NCBI GenBank assembly: GCA_024701455.1
Contig: JABXYP010000001.1
Coordinates: 4,096,001-4,160,000 of the forward strand
DNA from: Bacillus sp. A301a_S52
GTDB lineage: Bacteria; Bacillota; Bacilli; Bacillales; Salisediminibacteriaceae
Reading direction: 5' to 3'
Length of the DNA stretch: 64,000 nt
Shown here: positions 46,544-56,700 of the stretch, piece after piece
How the letters are laid out: each line of letters begins with the position of its first letter
Numbering within the stretch: the stretch's first letter is position 1
The notes under the pieces: generated by a model
Told to the model about the DNA's origin: nothing
Database searches by the model: none
What the model saw: the letters and a program-made list of their open reading frames with translations, nothing else
Program-made: the position numbers and the translations under genes

Positions 46544-46640
46544 ATAATAATGGGCAAACCTGTTGAAAAGCAGGGACGCAAAGCTCCAGGTCTAACGCTT
46601 CTAAAAAGTTAAGATGGCTGAGCTGCTTAACATATTAGCG
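46544..46640 (+). ncRNA. c-di-GMP-I (GEMM) riboswitch aptamer
   Basis: The conserved core is present in order: GGGCAAACC, the P1b hairpin CCTGTTGAAAAGCAGG with its GAAA-type loop, GGGACGCAAAGCTCCAGGTC, and the P2 return strand AAGATGGCTGAGC. A P1 closing helix can form between TAATAATGGGCA (46545-46555) and TGCTTAACATATTA (46624-46637). An intrinsic terminator follows within 25 nt and a decarboxylase gene 80 nt later. Confidence 0.93.
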
Positions 46641-46659
46641 TTTTACGTATGTTACCCGC

Positions 46660-46690
46660 ATCCCCATTATTAAAGTGGGGATATTTTTAT
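46660..46690 (+). terminator. Riboswitch-controlled terminator
   Basis: ATCCCCA and TGGGGAT form a 7-bp stem with a 9-nt loop, followed by ATTTTTAT. Ten bases of its left arm and loop (46663-46672) are perfectly complementary to the 5' strand of aptamer P1 (46545-46554), which suggests mutually exclusive structures. Confidence 0.85.
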
Positions 46691-46718
46691 GTTTAAAAAT
46701 ATGATTGGAGGTTACTGA

Positions 46719-48377
46719 ATGAAGTCACTTAATGACGTGCAAAAACTTTTTCCCAGTGAAGATGGCAATCGTGAAAGTAGAGAGAATTTCCTGCAATTAA
46801 TTACCACTCTTCTAGAAAAAATGGATGGGATGAAGCGGCCAGATTACGCTAGCTTAGGACATGAGAAACAGCGTGAAACAAATTTTTATCAGCAGCTCAT
46901 TCAAACAGCTGAAGTACCCCTACAGGGGGAGAGTTTCTCTCACTTAGTAGACAGTATGACAAGTTTAATGGCAGGCCATCCCTATCATTCCCGGTATTTT
47001 TTGACGAATGTTCTCCCAATGGCAAGTATTCCTGGGCTCATTGGTCAACTCACAGCATCCCTTTTAAACGGGAATAATTTATGGGATGTTTATGGCCCGG
47101 CCGGTGCGGAAGCAGAAACGAAAGTCATTGCCATGATGTCCCGTATTGCCGGCTTTGATGTCAATGAGAGCTGGGGATATACAACATGGGGCGGACAAGG
47201 AGCTGTCTTTACGGGACTCCGTCTTGCTATTGCAAAACATTGTCCTGATGCAGTAGAACACGGTGTTCCTGACAATCTGTATGTGTTCTCCTCCGAGCAA
47301 GCCCATTATAGCTTAATTAAATCAGCTGAAGCCACTGGTATTGGGCGAAGTCATGTGATTAAGGTCCGTACAAAGCGAGATCATTCTATGGATGAACAAG
47401 ATCTTGCCTCTAAAATGACAAAGGTGATTGAAGAAGGAGGTAAACCTGTTTACGTTGTGGCTACAACTGGTACAACTGACAACTTTGGTATTGACAATAT
47501 TCAGGCAATCAAAGATACGGCAAATGCCCTTACAGATATGCATGGCTTACCTCCTGTTCATATTCATGCTGACTCAGCTCTCGGAGGATTCTATGCCTTT
47601 TTTAACGCGTACGATTTTAAGGTAAATCCGTTAAACTTTGAGGAAAAGGTGCTTACTGGATTGCAGATAATCACCTCTAAAATGCAGCATTTACACTTGG
47701 CTGACAGCTTATGTTTTGATTTCCAAAAGCTCGGTCAAACACCTTATGCAACCAGTCTTTTCTTAGTGAAAAACAAAGAAGATTTGTCATTAATTGATTT
47801 AGATGCTGCCGAATCACCATATGTCGGTGACAGAGGTTACGGTGACTATCACACAAGCTACACATTAGAGTGCTCACGAATGGCCAGCTCCATTGCTATT
47901 ATGGCAGCGTTACAGCTTTTCGGGGTAGAAGGCTATCAAATATTGTTGGCAAACTATGTAAAAGTCAATCTTGTTTTTCGTGAAAAGCTTCAAGCAGCTT
48001 TACCTAAGTTATGTGTCACGAATCCATTAAACCCCGGTCCTGTGACAGCCTTTAGGTTGTATAGCAAGACAAACAATTGGGAGATGGAAGTAGATGGCCA
48101 GTTAACAAGAGAACAAATAATGGAAACAAATAAAAGAAATGAAGCCCTATTCGAATATTTCGGTGCCCATAGAGCCCGTATTTTCCTAGGTGACACAAAG
48201 AAATTTGATCTTGTCCCATGTAAAAATGATGGGGAGTTACAGCCGGTTTACGTCTCTAAGTTTTTTACAATCTCACCTTATACGGAAACAGATCACATTC
48301 CTGACGTGATCACCTTTATACAAGAAGCTGTAGAAGCAACTAAATCAACAGAAAGTGAGGTAACGTTATCATGTTAA
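46719..48377 (+). CDS. PLP-dependent group II decarboxylase-like protein
   Basis: This 552-residue protein resembles the glutamate/aromatic amino acid decarboxylase fold. It has [16 protein letters not shown] in the cofactor phosphate region, [16 protein letters not shown], the PLP-pyridine Asp in [14 protein letters not shown], and [10 protein letters not shown] with the Schiff-base lysine (K337). The usual HK pair before the lysine is QK here, so substrate preference may differ from classical enzymes. GGAGG lies 7 bp before the ATG. It is the first gene after a c-di-GMP riboswitch and overlaps the following chemoreceptor gene, a combination I do not know from characterised systems. The substrate is unknown. 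Confidence 0.85.
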   Translation: MKSLNDVQKLFPSEDGNRESRENFLQLITTLLEKMDGMKRPDYASLGHEKQRETNFYQQLIQTAEVPLQGESFSHLVDSMTSLMAGHPYHSRYFLTNVLPMASIPGLIGQLTASLLNGNNLWDVYGPAGAEAETKVIAMMSRIAGFDVNESWGYTTWGGQGAVFTGLRLAIAKHCPDAVEHGVPDNLYVFSSEQAHYSLIKSAEATGIGRSHVIKVRTKRDHSMDEQDLASKMTKVIEEGGKPVYVVATTGTTDNFGIDNIQAIKDTANALTDMHGLPPVHIHADSALGGFYAFFNAYDFKVNPLNFEEKVLTGLQIITSKMQHLHLADSLCFDFQKLGQTPYATSLFLVKNKEDLSLIDLDAAESPYVGDRGYGDYHTSYTLECSRMASSIAIMAALQLFGVEGYQILLANYVKVNLVFREKLQAALPKLCVTNPLNPGPVTAFRLYSKTNNWEMEVDGQLTREQIMETNKRNEALFEYFGAHRARIFLGDTKKFDLVPCKNDGELQPVYVSKFFTISPYTETDHIPDVITFIQEAVEATKSTESEVTLSC

Positions 48378-50065
48378 ATGTTTCATCATCGTTATTTAAA
48401 AAGTTTCTTCTTGGTATCATGGGCCCTATGATTCTCTTTGCTCTCATCTTTAGCAGTGTAATATATTACTTTTCCAACCAATTAATTGATGATTATGTGA
48501 TTCCTAGTTTTGAAGACGCCTTGACAGTGAATATGAGCCTGATGAACGATAGCATTGACAGTCAATTAGTCCAAGCGGCTCATGAAGGTGACAGCAACGC
48601 CCTTGCAGAACTTCAGAGTGAACTTAACAGGTTCCAAGAGTCTTCAGGTATAGCAAATGCTTACGTATTGGGTCAATCAGGTAATGAAGAGTATATCATT
48701 GCCTTAAGCCAATACGATGAGACGATGGAGGCTTACACTTTCTCCGATGATATGCGCACAGCTATGGGAGGAACAAATGCTATAAGTGAGATCTATGAAG
48801 ATGAATTCGGAACATTTAAATCTTATTTCTCACCAGTTGAAGGAACGGAGGCCATTTTTGGATTAGATCGTGATGCCTCATTTGTGAGTGCAGCTAGTAC
48901 CCGTGGAATTATCATATCTCTCATCCTAGCTGGCGGTATGATTATCGCATCTATCGTGATTTCTATTATCATTACTCGTAAAATCAGCCTACCTGTTACA
49001 GCACTGGCAGATCATGCAGAAAAAGTAGCACAAGGTAACTTAAACATTGAAGATATTCAAGTCACGTCTAAAGACGAGTTAGGCCAGCTATCGGAGCATT
49101 TTAATAAAATGGTTCGTGATTTACGTATGATGATTTCCCAAGTGGGGGATAAAGCTACCCAAGTGGCTGCCACATCGGAAGAGCTTTCTGCAAGTTCCGA
49201 ACAGACGAGTGAATCCGTCTCTCATGTAAGTGAAACGATTCAAATGATCGCATCCTCATCAGGGGATCAACAAGAACGTATGGAAGGCTTAAATGATTAT
49301 TGTAAAGCTTTGTCCATTGAGATGGGCGAAGTAGCCAATGAAGCGGCAACCACAGCTCAAATGTCAGAAGAAACGGCTCATGCTGCTAAAGAAGGCGCTA
49401 CTTCTATCGATCAAGCGATAACCCATATGACGGCGATTAACGAGCATGTTAGCCAATCTGCAGATGTTGTCTCAAAGCTGCAAGAAGAGTCACGTGCCAT
49501 TGGTGAAATTGTAACGATCATTACTAGTATTGCCGACCAGACGAACCTCTTAGCTCTCAACGCCTCAATTGAAGCAGCTCGAGCAGGAGAAAATGGGAAA
49601 GGCTTTGCTGTCGTAGCTGATGAAGTACGAAAATTAGCTGAAGAATCTGGAACTGCCGCTAATCAGATTAAAGAAAAAATCGAACAAGTACAAAATCAAG
49701 CTATCGCTTCTGTTGAAACTATGACTGAAGGGTATCAAGCTGTGAAGGAAGGTACTGAAGCTGTTAATCAAGCTAATGAATCGTTTGAAAGAATTGAAAA
49801 AACAGCGATCGATTCCTCTACCAGAGTTAATAGCATTAAAGAAGCATTGGCCATGATGGACGAAGCTATTTCCGTGAACGTTAAAACCATTTCTGAATTA
49901 ACAGAAATATCCAACAATGTTTCCAGTAGTATTCAAAGCGTTTCTGCAACGAGCGAAGAACAAACTGCTATTATGGAAGAAGTGGCTAGTGCCTCTGAAT
50001 CATTGTCTAAAATGGCCGAACAATTACAACATTCGGTTCAAAAGTTCAATACAGAGAACAAATGA
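48371..50065 (+). CDS. Methyl-accepting chemotaxis protein, c-di-GMP-riboswitch controlled
   Basis: The start ATG overlaps the decarboxylase stop by 7 bp (ATGTTAA) with GTGAGGT upstream, implying coupled translation. The 564-residue protein has TM1 at about 12-34 and an extracellular sensor of about 145 residues, probably a single Cache-type domain. TM2 at about 180-203, a HAMP domain and a signalling coiled coil follow, with tip [34 protein letters not shown]. Encoding a receptor directly behind a metabolic enzyme suggests it may sense the enzyme's substrate or product. That is inference. Confidence 0.92.
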   Translation: MLNVSSSLFKKFLLGIMGPMILFALIFSSVIYYFSNQLIDDYVIPSFEDALTVNMSLMNDSIDSQLVQAAHEGDSNALAELQSELNRFQESSGIANAYVLGQSGNEEYIIALSQYDETMEAYTFSDDMRTAMGGTNAISEIYEDEFGTFKSYFSPVEGTEAIFGLDRDASFVSAASTRGIIISLILAGGMIIASIVISIIITRKISLPVTALADHAEKVAQGNLNIEDIQVTSKDELGQLSEHFNKMVRDLRMMISQVGDKATQVAATSEELSASSEQTSESVSHVSETIQMIASSSGDQQERMEGLNDYCKALSIEMGEVANEAATTAQMSEETAHAAKEGATSIDQAITHMTAINEHVSQSADVVSKLQEESRAIGEIVTIITSIADQTNLLALNASIEAARAGENGKGFAVVADEVRKLAEESGTAANQIKEKIEQVQNQAIASVETMTEGYQAVKEGTEAVNQANESFERIEKTAIDSSTRVNSIKEALAMMDEAISVNVKTISELTEISNNVSSSIQSVSATSEEQTAIMEEVASASESLSKMAEQLQHSVQKFNTENK

Positions 50066-50081
50066 TAGCATTGAAAACCTT

Positions 50082-50123
50082 AAAAAACCTAGCACGGGCA
50101 AAGTCGCCTCAGCTAGGTTTTTT
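50082..50123 (+). terminator. Rho-independent terminator of the decarboxylase-chemoreceptor operon
   Basis: AAAAAACCTAGC pairs with GCTAGGTTTTTT, 17 bp after the stop codon. Confidence 0.93.
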
Positions 50124-50170
50124 GGTGGCTAAACTCATATTAACGTCATGCTGTCAAACCCGCATAAGAC

Positions 50171-51376
50171 TTATTCTTCCTCCCAGTAACCAAGTCGTTT
50201 AATGATAGCGACTTTTAGATAATTCCCCTCTGGATAGTTTTGATTTATTCGATAATCTTCTGGAAGACTATGTGATTCTAAAATTTTATAGCCAATCCCT
50301 TCTTCTCTAAATGACTGGTCGATAACTCTACGAAATTTTTTTCGACTCACACCAGCATGGTTCATAGAGGCAACTATAATACCATCCTCTTCAGTGAGAC
50401 GAATAGCTTGCTGCAATAATCCTAAATAGTCTTTTGCAGCGCTAAATGTATATTTTTTAGATCTTGCAAAGCTAGGCGGGTCTAAAACAACCAGTCCATA
50501 ACGATCACCCCTCTTCTCTGCCCGTTTGAAAAAGGCGAACACATCCTCAACAATAATACCCTGGGTGGAAGGGTCCACATTATTAAGATTAAATTGTTCA
50601 GCCGTTTTCTCTCGACTTCGGTTTGCTAAATCGACACTTGTTGTTTTTTCAGCCCCTCCTAACGCCGCAAATACTGAGAAGGCACCTGTATATGAGAATG
50701 TGTTAAGGACTGTTCGACCTTTTGCATACGTATTAAGTAACGCTTCACGAACGTGTCGTTGATCCATGAACACCCCGACCATTGCACCTTCATTTAAATA
50801 AACAGCAATGTTCACATCGTTCTCTTTCACAACAAGTGGGAACTCTCCTCTTTCCCCCATAATAAAATCATCATCTTCTACATATTTCCCCTCGGTGGCA
50901 AATCTTTTTTTCTCATAGATACCCCGATAAGCCATATGAGACGCGAGAACCTCAACAATCTTCTTTTTAAAGCGATAAATCCCCTCACTGTACCAATTTA
51001 TCAAATAGAAGCCGTCAAAATAATCGATTGTTAAGCCGCCAATGCCATCCCCTTCTCCGTTAAATAAGCGAAAAGCAGTAGTAGGCTCGTCTTCAAAAAA
51101 CGGACGCCTTCTTCCAAATGCCTTGATCAATTTACGTCGGAATAACCCGTCATCAACAGCTTCATCTTTCTTATCGGTGACAATCCAGCCAAGCCCTTTA
51201 TTTTGGAGACCATAATAACCTTTCCCAATAAATGTCCCTTCTTCATCGATAACAGTCAGTATTTGCCCCTCTTCTACAAGCTTTTCTGGATTAACAACTG
51301 CTTCTTTAAGTAATAGTGGATAGCCAGATCGATATTTCTTTGAAAAACGCATGTTTATTTTAATGGTTGTTTCCAT
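50171..51376 (-). CDS. Class I SAM-dependent rRNA methyltransferase (RlmI/RlmK-like, YwbD type)
   Basis: The start is ATG 51376 after GGAGGG. A 144-bp longer frame to 51520 has no ribosome site and an atypical N-terminus. The 401-residue protein has an N-terminal PUA domain (about 1-75), a central domain and a Rossmann methyltransferase domain. That domain has TVLNTFSYTGAFSVFAALGGA (SAM site), VDLANRSREKTAEQFNLNN and the catalytic-type VLDPPSFARSK. Relatives methylate C5 of cytosine in 23S rRNA. The exact target is not known for the Bacillus enzyme. Confidence 0.9.
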   Translation of the reverse strand: METTIKINMRFSKKYRSGYPLLLKEAVVNPEKLVEEGQILTVIDEEGTFIGKGYYGLQNKGLGWIVTDKKDEAVDDGLFRRKLIKAFGRRRPFFEDEPTTAFRLFNGEGDGIGGLTIDYFDGFYLINWYSEGIYRFKKKIVEVLASHMAYRGIYEKKRFATEGKYVEDDDFIMGERGEFPLVVKENDVNIAVYLNEGAMVGVFMDQRHVREALLNTYAKGRTVLNTFSYTGAFSVFAALGGAEKTTSVDLANRSREKTAEQFNLNNVDPSTQGIIVEDVFAFFKRAEKRGDRYGLVVLDPPSFARSKKYTFSAAKDYLGLLQQAIRLTEEDGIIVASMNHAGVSRKKFRRVIDQSFREEGIGYKILESHSLPEDYRINQNYPEGNYLKVAIIKRLGYWEEE

Positions 51377-51713
51377 TCGTATGTCCCTCCGTTCATCAAC
51401 GTCTATCATACAAAACTTTTTCAGTAAAAGGAAGGAACGGTGACAGTAAACTTGTTTCAGCAAGCCAAAGCATTGAGGAATCAGATGGTGTCTCAGCGCC
51501 GCCTGATTAAAAATTCCCACCTACACTACATGTTGAGATAAGGCTATAACCGTTCAATCATTTGGATTAATTCGTTCTTACTTACTTTTTTCTCCCGGTT
51601 ATGCTACAGTAAATTGTTGAGTAACTCGTATTTTCACAAAGGTATAAACCTTAAAATAAAGGAAAGCGCCACCGCTTCATAACATCATATTTTTCAATTA
51701 AGGAGGAATTGCA
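51377..51713. other. Divergent region upstream of queF
   Basis: I looked for a preQ1 riboswitch because queF follows, but no preQ1 consensus was recognised. A strong AAGGAGGAATTGC site precedes queF. Confidence 0.4.
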
Positions 51714-52202
51714 ATGGCTCACAGCCGGGAAGAAGAAGTTCAATTATTAGGTAACACACAGGTGGAATATAAAACTGACTACGCACCAGAGATTTTGGAA
51801 GCTTTTGAAAACCGACATCCGCACCGCAACTATTTTGTAAAATTCAATTGTCCTGAATTTACAAGTCTCTGCCCAAAAACGGGACAACCTGACTTTGCCA
51901 CAATTTATATCAGTTACATCCCTGATAAAAAAATGGTGGAAAGTAAATCATTAAAGCTTTATTTATTTAGCTTTAGAAATCATGGGGATTTTCATGAGGA
52001 TTGCATGAATACGATTCTTGATGACCTCGTGTCATTAATGGACCCTCGCTATATTGAAGTATGGGGTAAGTTCACCCCTCGTGGCGGTATTTCCATCGAC
52101 CCTTACGTTAATTATGGGAAACCCGATTCAAAATGGGAAGCTTTTGCAGAGCAACGCTTGCTTCAGCATGATCTCTATCCTGAAACGATTGATCATAGGT
52201 AA
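51714..52202 (+). CDS. queF: NADPH-dependent 7-cyano-7-deazaguanine (preQ0) reductase QueF
   Basis: This 162-residue unimodular QueF has the catalytic Cys in [14 protein letters not shown] (C53) with the assisting Asp D60. The NADPH/substrate motif [21 protein letters not shown] begins at E76. It reduces preQ0 to preQ1 for queuosine synthesis in tRNA. In B. subtilis queF follows queCDE. Here it stands alone, which means the other genes are elsewhere or preQ0 is salvaged. Confidence 0.97.
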   Translation: MAHSREEEVQLLGNTQVEYKTDYAPEILEAFENRHPHRNYFVKFNCPEFTSLCPKTGQPDFATIYISYIPDKKMVESKSLKLYLFSFRNHGDFHEDCMNTILDDLVSLMDPRYIEVWGKFTPRGGISIDPYVNYGKPDSKWEAFAEQRLLQHDLYPETIDHR

Positions 52203-52278
52203 GTTCTTATAATGTTTATCAATACTACAAGAGACTGGGCTACTATACGCCACTCTCTCGTTTGCCTCTATAATATGT

Positions 52279-52318
52279 AAAGCCCGCTGCATCCTTATAC
52301 AAGGAGATAGCGGGCTTT
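52279..52318. terminator. Bidirectional terminator between queF and yidC
   Basis: AAAGCCCGCT pairs with AGCGGGCTTTT around a 20-nt loop between convergent genes. Confidence 0.93.
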
Positions 52319-52325
52319 TCTATAG

Positions 52326-53147
52326 TTATTTAGGTGCAACAATTGCTTTTAATGCTTCGTTCTTTTCACGATAAAGCCATTTGAATAATAGTGTCTGCAT
52401 GATGAGGAAAAGTCCACCCACAGACCAATATAAAGGTAGAGCCGCAGCCACATTGAATGAAAACATGCCCATCATAACTGGTGTGATATAACCTAGTATC
52501 GCCATTTGTTTTTGTTGAGCTGGATCCATGCCTTTTTGCGACACTTTAAACTGTATGAGATAAACCCCAGCTGCAATAAACGGTAGAATCATATCCGTTT
52601 CCCCTAGGTTAAACCATAAGAAGGTTTGCTGTGCTATTTCAGGTGTTCTCATAATCGCCCAGTAAAACCCGATAAGAATCGGAAATTGAATCAGCATCGG
52701 CAAACATCCCATTGAAGTTAAAGGGTTAAAGTTATGCTTTTGGTATAGAGCCATCATTTCCTGCTGCATTTTTTGTTGGTCTTCCCTGTTTTTCTTATCT
52801 TTATATTTTTTTTGCACCTCGTCCATTTCTGGCTTCAGCACAGCCATTTTTTCCCGCATTGTCAATTGATTATTATATTGCTTCATCATAAGCGGCAACA
52901 GGCACAACCGAATAATAAACGTCATAAAAATAATCGATAAGCCGTAGCTCCCATTAAAAATACCAGCGAGAAATTTAATCGCAAATGAGAATGGAAAGAC
53001 AACAAAATGATTAAAGAATCCTGCTGTTTCAGAATCGATAGGCTCAGTGCTTGCTTGACAGCCACTCAGCGTCAGCATCATTAATACGGCTGCTGCAATG
53101 AGGACAATGGCCTTTTTATGACGAGTGAATACAGATATTTTTCCCAC
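52326..53147 (-). CDS. yidC: Membrane protein insertase YidC (YidC2/YqjG-type)
   Basis: This 273-residue Oxa1/YidC protein has a lipoprotein-type signal peptide ending LTLSGCQ. Five TM segments follow, the conserved hydrophilic-groove Arg is in FIIRLCLLPLMMKQ, and LTSMGCLPMLIQFPILIGFYW lies in the centre. It inserts membrane proteins with or without SecYEG. The start is GTG with GAGGAGG upstream, but that site is part of a hairpin and is overlapped by the preceding MifM-like gene. In B. subtilis only the second insertase, YqjG, is controlled this way, so this copy is likely the inducible paralogue. Confidence 0.94.
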   Translation of the reverse strand: MGKISVFTRHKKAIVLIAAAVLMMLTLSGCQASTEPIDSETAGFFNHFVVFPFSFAIKFLAGIFNGSYGLSIIFMTFIIRLCLLPLMMKQYNNQLTMREKMAVLKPEMDEVQKKYKDKKNREDQQKMQQEMMALYQKHNFNPLTSMGCLPMLIQFPILIGFYWAIMRTPEIAQQTFLWFNLGETDMILPFIAAGVYLIQFKVSQKGMDPAQQKQMAILGYITPVMMGMFSFNVAAALPLYWSVGGLFLIMQTLLFKWLYREKNEALKAIVAPK

Positions 53148-53455
53148 GTAAATCCTCCTCGAAGTGTTAGTAATCGGCTTTTCTTCGAGGATAGATAGTC
53201 GGAATCATCTTCAGGGCCTTCCTTCCGGCCAGTCATTTTCGTCAACCATGACAGGCGGGCACCGCGCCGATCTTCCAGCATTTTTTCTGGAAGCAGCTGT
53301 GTATGCCATGACGGTAACTTTTTTTGCATGATAAACCGACCAGCGGCAGCTGAATCATGAGCCATGAAACGAATCATATGGGCCCCAGCAAAAGTCATAT
53401 ATAAACTAACGGTAATGAGGACAGGAAGAAAATCTTGATAAAATTCTACCATCAT
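53081..53455 (-). CDS. MifM-like arrest-peptide sensor upstream of yidC
   Basis: This 124-codon frame starts at ATG 53455, 5 bp after a full AAAGGAGGTGAA site, so it is surely translated. It has one N-terminal membrane segment (about 9-30). Residues 67-86 read RLSWLTKMTGRKEGPEDDSD, which resembles the B. subtilis MifM arrest region as I remember it (R-I-x-x-W-I ... M ... then an acidic run). MifM stalls the ribosome when membrane insertion fails, opening a hairpin that hides the yidC2 ribosome binding site. The same arrangement is seen here: a 9-bp hairpin begins about 10 nt past the acidic codons. Unlike B. subtilis, the frame runs 67 bp into yidC. Confidence 0.8.
   Translation of the reverse strand: MMVEFYQDFLPVLITVSLYMTFAGAHMIRFMAHDSAAAGRFIMQKKLPSWHTQLLPEKMLEDRRGARLSWLTKMTGRKEGPEDDSDYLSSKKSRLLTLRGGFTWEKYLYSLVIKRPLSSLQQPY
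53156..53191 (-). promoter_or_regulatory. Hairpin sequestering the yidC ribosome binding site
   Basis: In the transcript TCCTCGAAG (53191-53183) and CTTCGAGGA (53164-53156) form a perfect 9-bp stem with an 18-nt loop. The right arm covers five bases of the yidC GAGGAGG site (53160-53154). The left arm lies at codons 89-91 of the MifM-like gene, under the leading edge of a ribosome stalled on the acidic codons. Confidence 0.85.
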
Positions 53456-53536
53456 CTGTATTCACCTCCTTTAATTATGATCAAAACAGTTACGCGTGTG
53501 CAACCGTTAGTATTAAAACGTCTATCAACCAAACTT

Positions 53537-53565
53537 ATTATCGTTGATTTTCTAGAAAAAGTCAA
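53537..53565 (-). promoter_or_regulatory. Sigma-A type promoter for the leader gene and yidC
   Basis: TTGACT and GATAAT are spaced 17 bp apart on the minus strand, giving a leader of about 75 nt before the ATG of the MifM-like gene. Confidence 0.75.
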
Positions 53566-53748
53566 AGCATGATTTGTGACAATCTCAGCCATGCATGCGT
53601 AAAATCTTTCTTACCATATGTCAATTTAAGGGAGCGTAAAAGCCTCTGTCTCAGGTAGGCCATTAGTCTTATAATGAGGATATATAATTAATTATTTGTG
53701 TGGTTAAGCTGGCGTTAAAATACTCCTACTAGCCGCGAAGGAGATTAC

Positions 53749-56700
53749 ATGATTAAACTTATTTTAAGTACTATTATCATCATTGTCATGATCTGTTTAT
53801 CACCTGTTTTTATTTGGTCGTTGTCAAGCGAGCGACCTCTTGATGTAGCGATTATTAATAAAACTGTTCCTGATGAAAGCTATCGAGAGCACCAAAGTAT
53901 TAGCTGGCTTTTGAACCATCACCGTTTTACACACTCAAACGGCCAACGTTACACAATTGCCGAAGACTACATCGGATTGAAGCCAAATGAAGAGGAAGAG
54001 ACCTTTGAGGTTACGCCCTTCCCTGGAAATTTAAATGAAAAAGATTTGATCTATGTGGCGGATACGTACGGAGTTTATCAAGATGAGGTGCCGTGGTACG
54101 AAGAGGAGGCAGAAAACGATGCCGCCCCTCCTACTCTCATAAGCGGCGGCTTACAACTTGATGAGTGGAAGTTAATTAAAAATGCCGTTGAACAACACGG
54201 GACAAATCTCGTTATGGAATTTAATTCGTTTGCATCTCCAACGAGTGCCGACGTTAGGGAAAGTGTGACGAGTTTTTTGCAGGTTGATTGGTCAGGTTGG
54301 ATAGGGCGGTATGCCATTGATCTGTCCACAGAAACAGGTGAGGTTCCCCAATGGCTCATATCTCTTTACGAAGGCGAAGAAAACAATTGGGATTATCATG
54401 GTGAGGGATTCATTCTTATTAATGAATTTACAAACGATGTGGTCGTCCTTTCACAGGAAAATGGCGATGTAAACACCTCTGATATTCGTTTATCTTTCAC
54501 TGACAGAGGGAAAGACATGTTTGATTTAACTGTGAGTCAGCCTTATCAAAATTGGTTTGACATCCTTGAACCTGAATCTGAAGAACACATCCTCGCCTCA
54601 TATGAGTGGGACTTGGCAGATCACACAAAACAAACATTAGCTGACATAGGAATTCCAGCTTCCTTCCCGGCTATTCTTCACCATCATGTAAATGACGCGA
54701 ATGTTTTTTATTTTGCCGGTGATTATGCTAATATGACTGCCATTCCATCTTTTTATCAAGCAAAAGGGGTTCAGCAGTTAAAAGGGCTTCTAGCTTCAGA
54801 GCAGTTTTCTGTTGAGACAAGCTTCTTTTGGAACACTTATAGCCCGATGATGACGCGCATTTTTGACATGGCACAGCCTGATCTAGTGAATGATGCTTTG
54901 ACAAAGGAGGAAGTGACTAGTGTGAATCAAGCGAAACATCATAATATCTCCTATCCCGCCCGAATATACGAGAATATGTACGAAGTGTTTAAAGACGGCG
55001 AATGGGAGACGCTCACATTAAAAGGCGTCAACCTTGGCATGGGAAAGCCTGGAACATTCCCTGGTGAAGCTGGCATTGTTCGTGATGAGTATGACCGTTG
55101 GCTCACGCTCATCGGGGAGATGAATGCAAATGCGATCCGTATTTACACTCTTCATCCCCCTGCTTTTTATGAAGCCTTATATGATTACAATACGACGGCC
55201 GAGGAACCTATTTATTTGTTTCATGGCATTTGGATTGATGAGGAACCACTAGAAGAAACATTAGATGCCTTTAACGAAGACATTGTGGCAACCTTTCAAG
55301 CTGAAATGAAGAAGGTGGTGGATGTCATACACGGGAATGCTATCGTCCCACCTGAACCAGGCCATGCTTCAGGGACCTATAACACAGACATTTCTCCGTA
55401 TGTGATCGGATGGATTATCGGGATAGAGTGGTATCCATTTATGGTGGATCAAATGGCGACTGATTATGACGGCTTGCCTGATTATGAAGGAGATTATATT
55501 TATACAGAAGAGGCTGCTCCAATGGAAATTTGGCTCGCTGAACAATTCGATGTCTTAACCCGTTATGAAATTGAGGAGTACGCCAGTATGAGACCGCTCA
55601 GTTACACAAACTGGGTGACGACAGACAACCTTGATCAACCGGCAGAACCCAGCGACCAAGAGGATATGGCGTCTGTAGACCCAAATACAATTAAAGTAAA
55701 AAGTGACATTGCAGCAGCTGGCATGTTTGCCTCTTATCACGTATACCCCTATTATCCTGATTTTTTAAATTTAGAAGAAAAATACACAGAATTTATTGAT
55801 CATCGAGGGGAGCCAAATAACTATGCAGGCTACTTACACGACCTCCATGCCGCCCATGAAATGCCCATATTAATTGCCGAGTTTGGTATCCCTGCCTCAC
55901 GCGGGCAAACACATCGTAACCCATTCGGTTGGGATCAAGGATTTATATCGGAATCAGAGCAAGGAGATATCCTCATTCGATTGTTCGACGATATTCTGGC
56001 AGAGGAGATGTTAGGTGGACTTGTGTTTACCTGGCAGGATGAATGGTTTAAGCGCACTTGGAACACGATGGATTATGATAACCCTGACAGACGCCCGTTT
56101 TGGTCAAATGCACAAACGAATGAACAACAATTTGGTCTCTTAAGCTTTGATCGATTGAAAGTGAAAGTGAATGGCAAAGATGATTGGACGGATGGTTATC
56201 GTCTTTTTGAGAAACATGATGGCCACATGCGGGAGATGATGATGGATCACGACGAACGGTATGTGTACATTAAAACACAGTTTGATTCGTTAGATGACGC
56301 CTTTTGGAAAGACCATCAGTATGAGATCTATTTGAGTGTCCGGGAAGAACAAGGCATTCCGATTCAAACTCATGATGAACACGATGACCGCCCATTTTTA
56401 GCTGATTTTCGTCTAACCATAAAAGGAGACACAGAAGCAGCACTTGAAATCGCCGGTGATTATGATTCGTTCTTTTATGACTATGCTGGGCGATTGGACA
56501 TGATTGACTACACAGAGAATGATATGAAAAATAAACGTAACACATTTCACCCTATTCGTCTTGCGTTAAATAAAGAGCTCACTAGGCCTGACACAGGAGA
56601 AACCATTCCCTTTGAAGACTATGAAACTGGTGAGCTTCGCTTTGGTGTGGGTGACCCTCAAGATCCAGATTATGATTCGTTAGCGGATTATTATTACTCA

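Noticed and set aside
51377..51520. N-terminal extension of the rRNA methyltransferase gene
   Set aside because: The extension has no ribosome site and an atypical sequence. ATG 51376 has GGAGGG upstream and starts the usual PUA domain.
51600..51713. Possible preQ1 riboswitch ahead of queF
   Set aside because: No match to the preQ1-I aptamer pattern. The sequence holds only a normal ribosome binding site.
53474..53503. TTGCAC-18-CATAAT promoter-like pair upstream of the MifM-like gene
   Set aside because: It would start transcription inside the ribosome binding site. The TTGACT-17-GATAAT pair further upstream is better placed.
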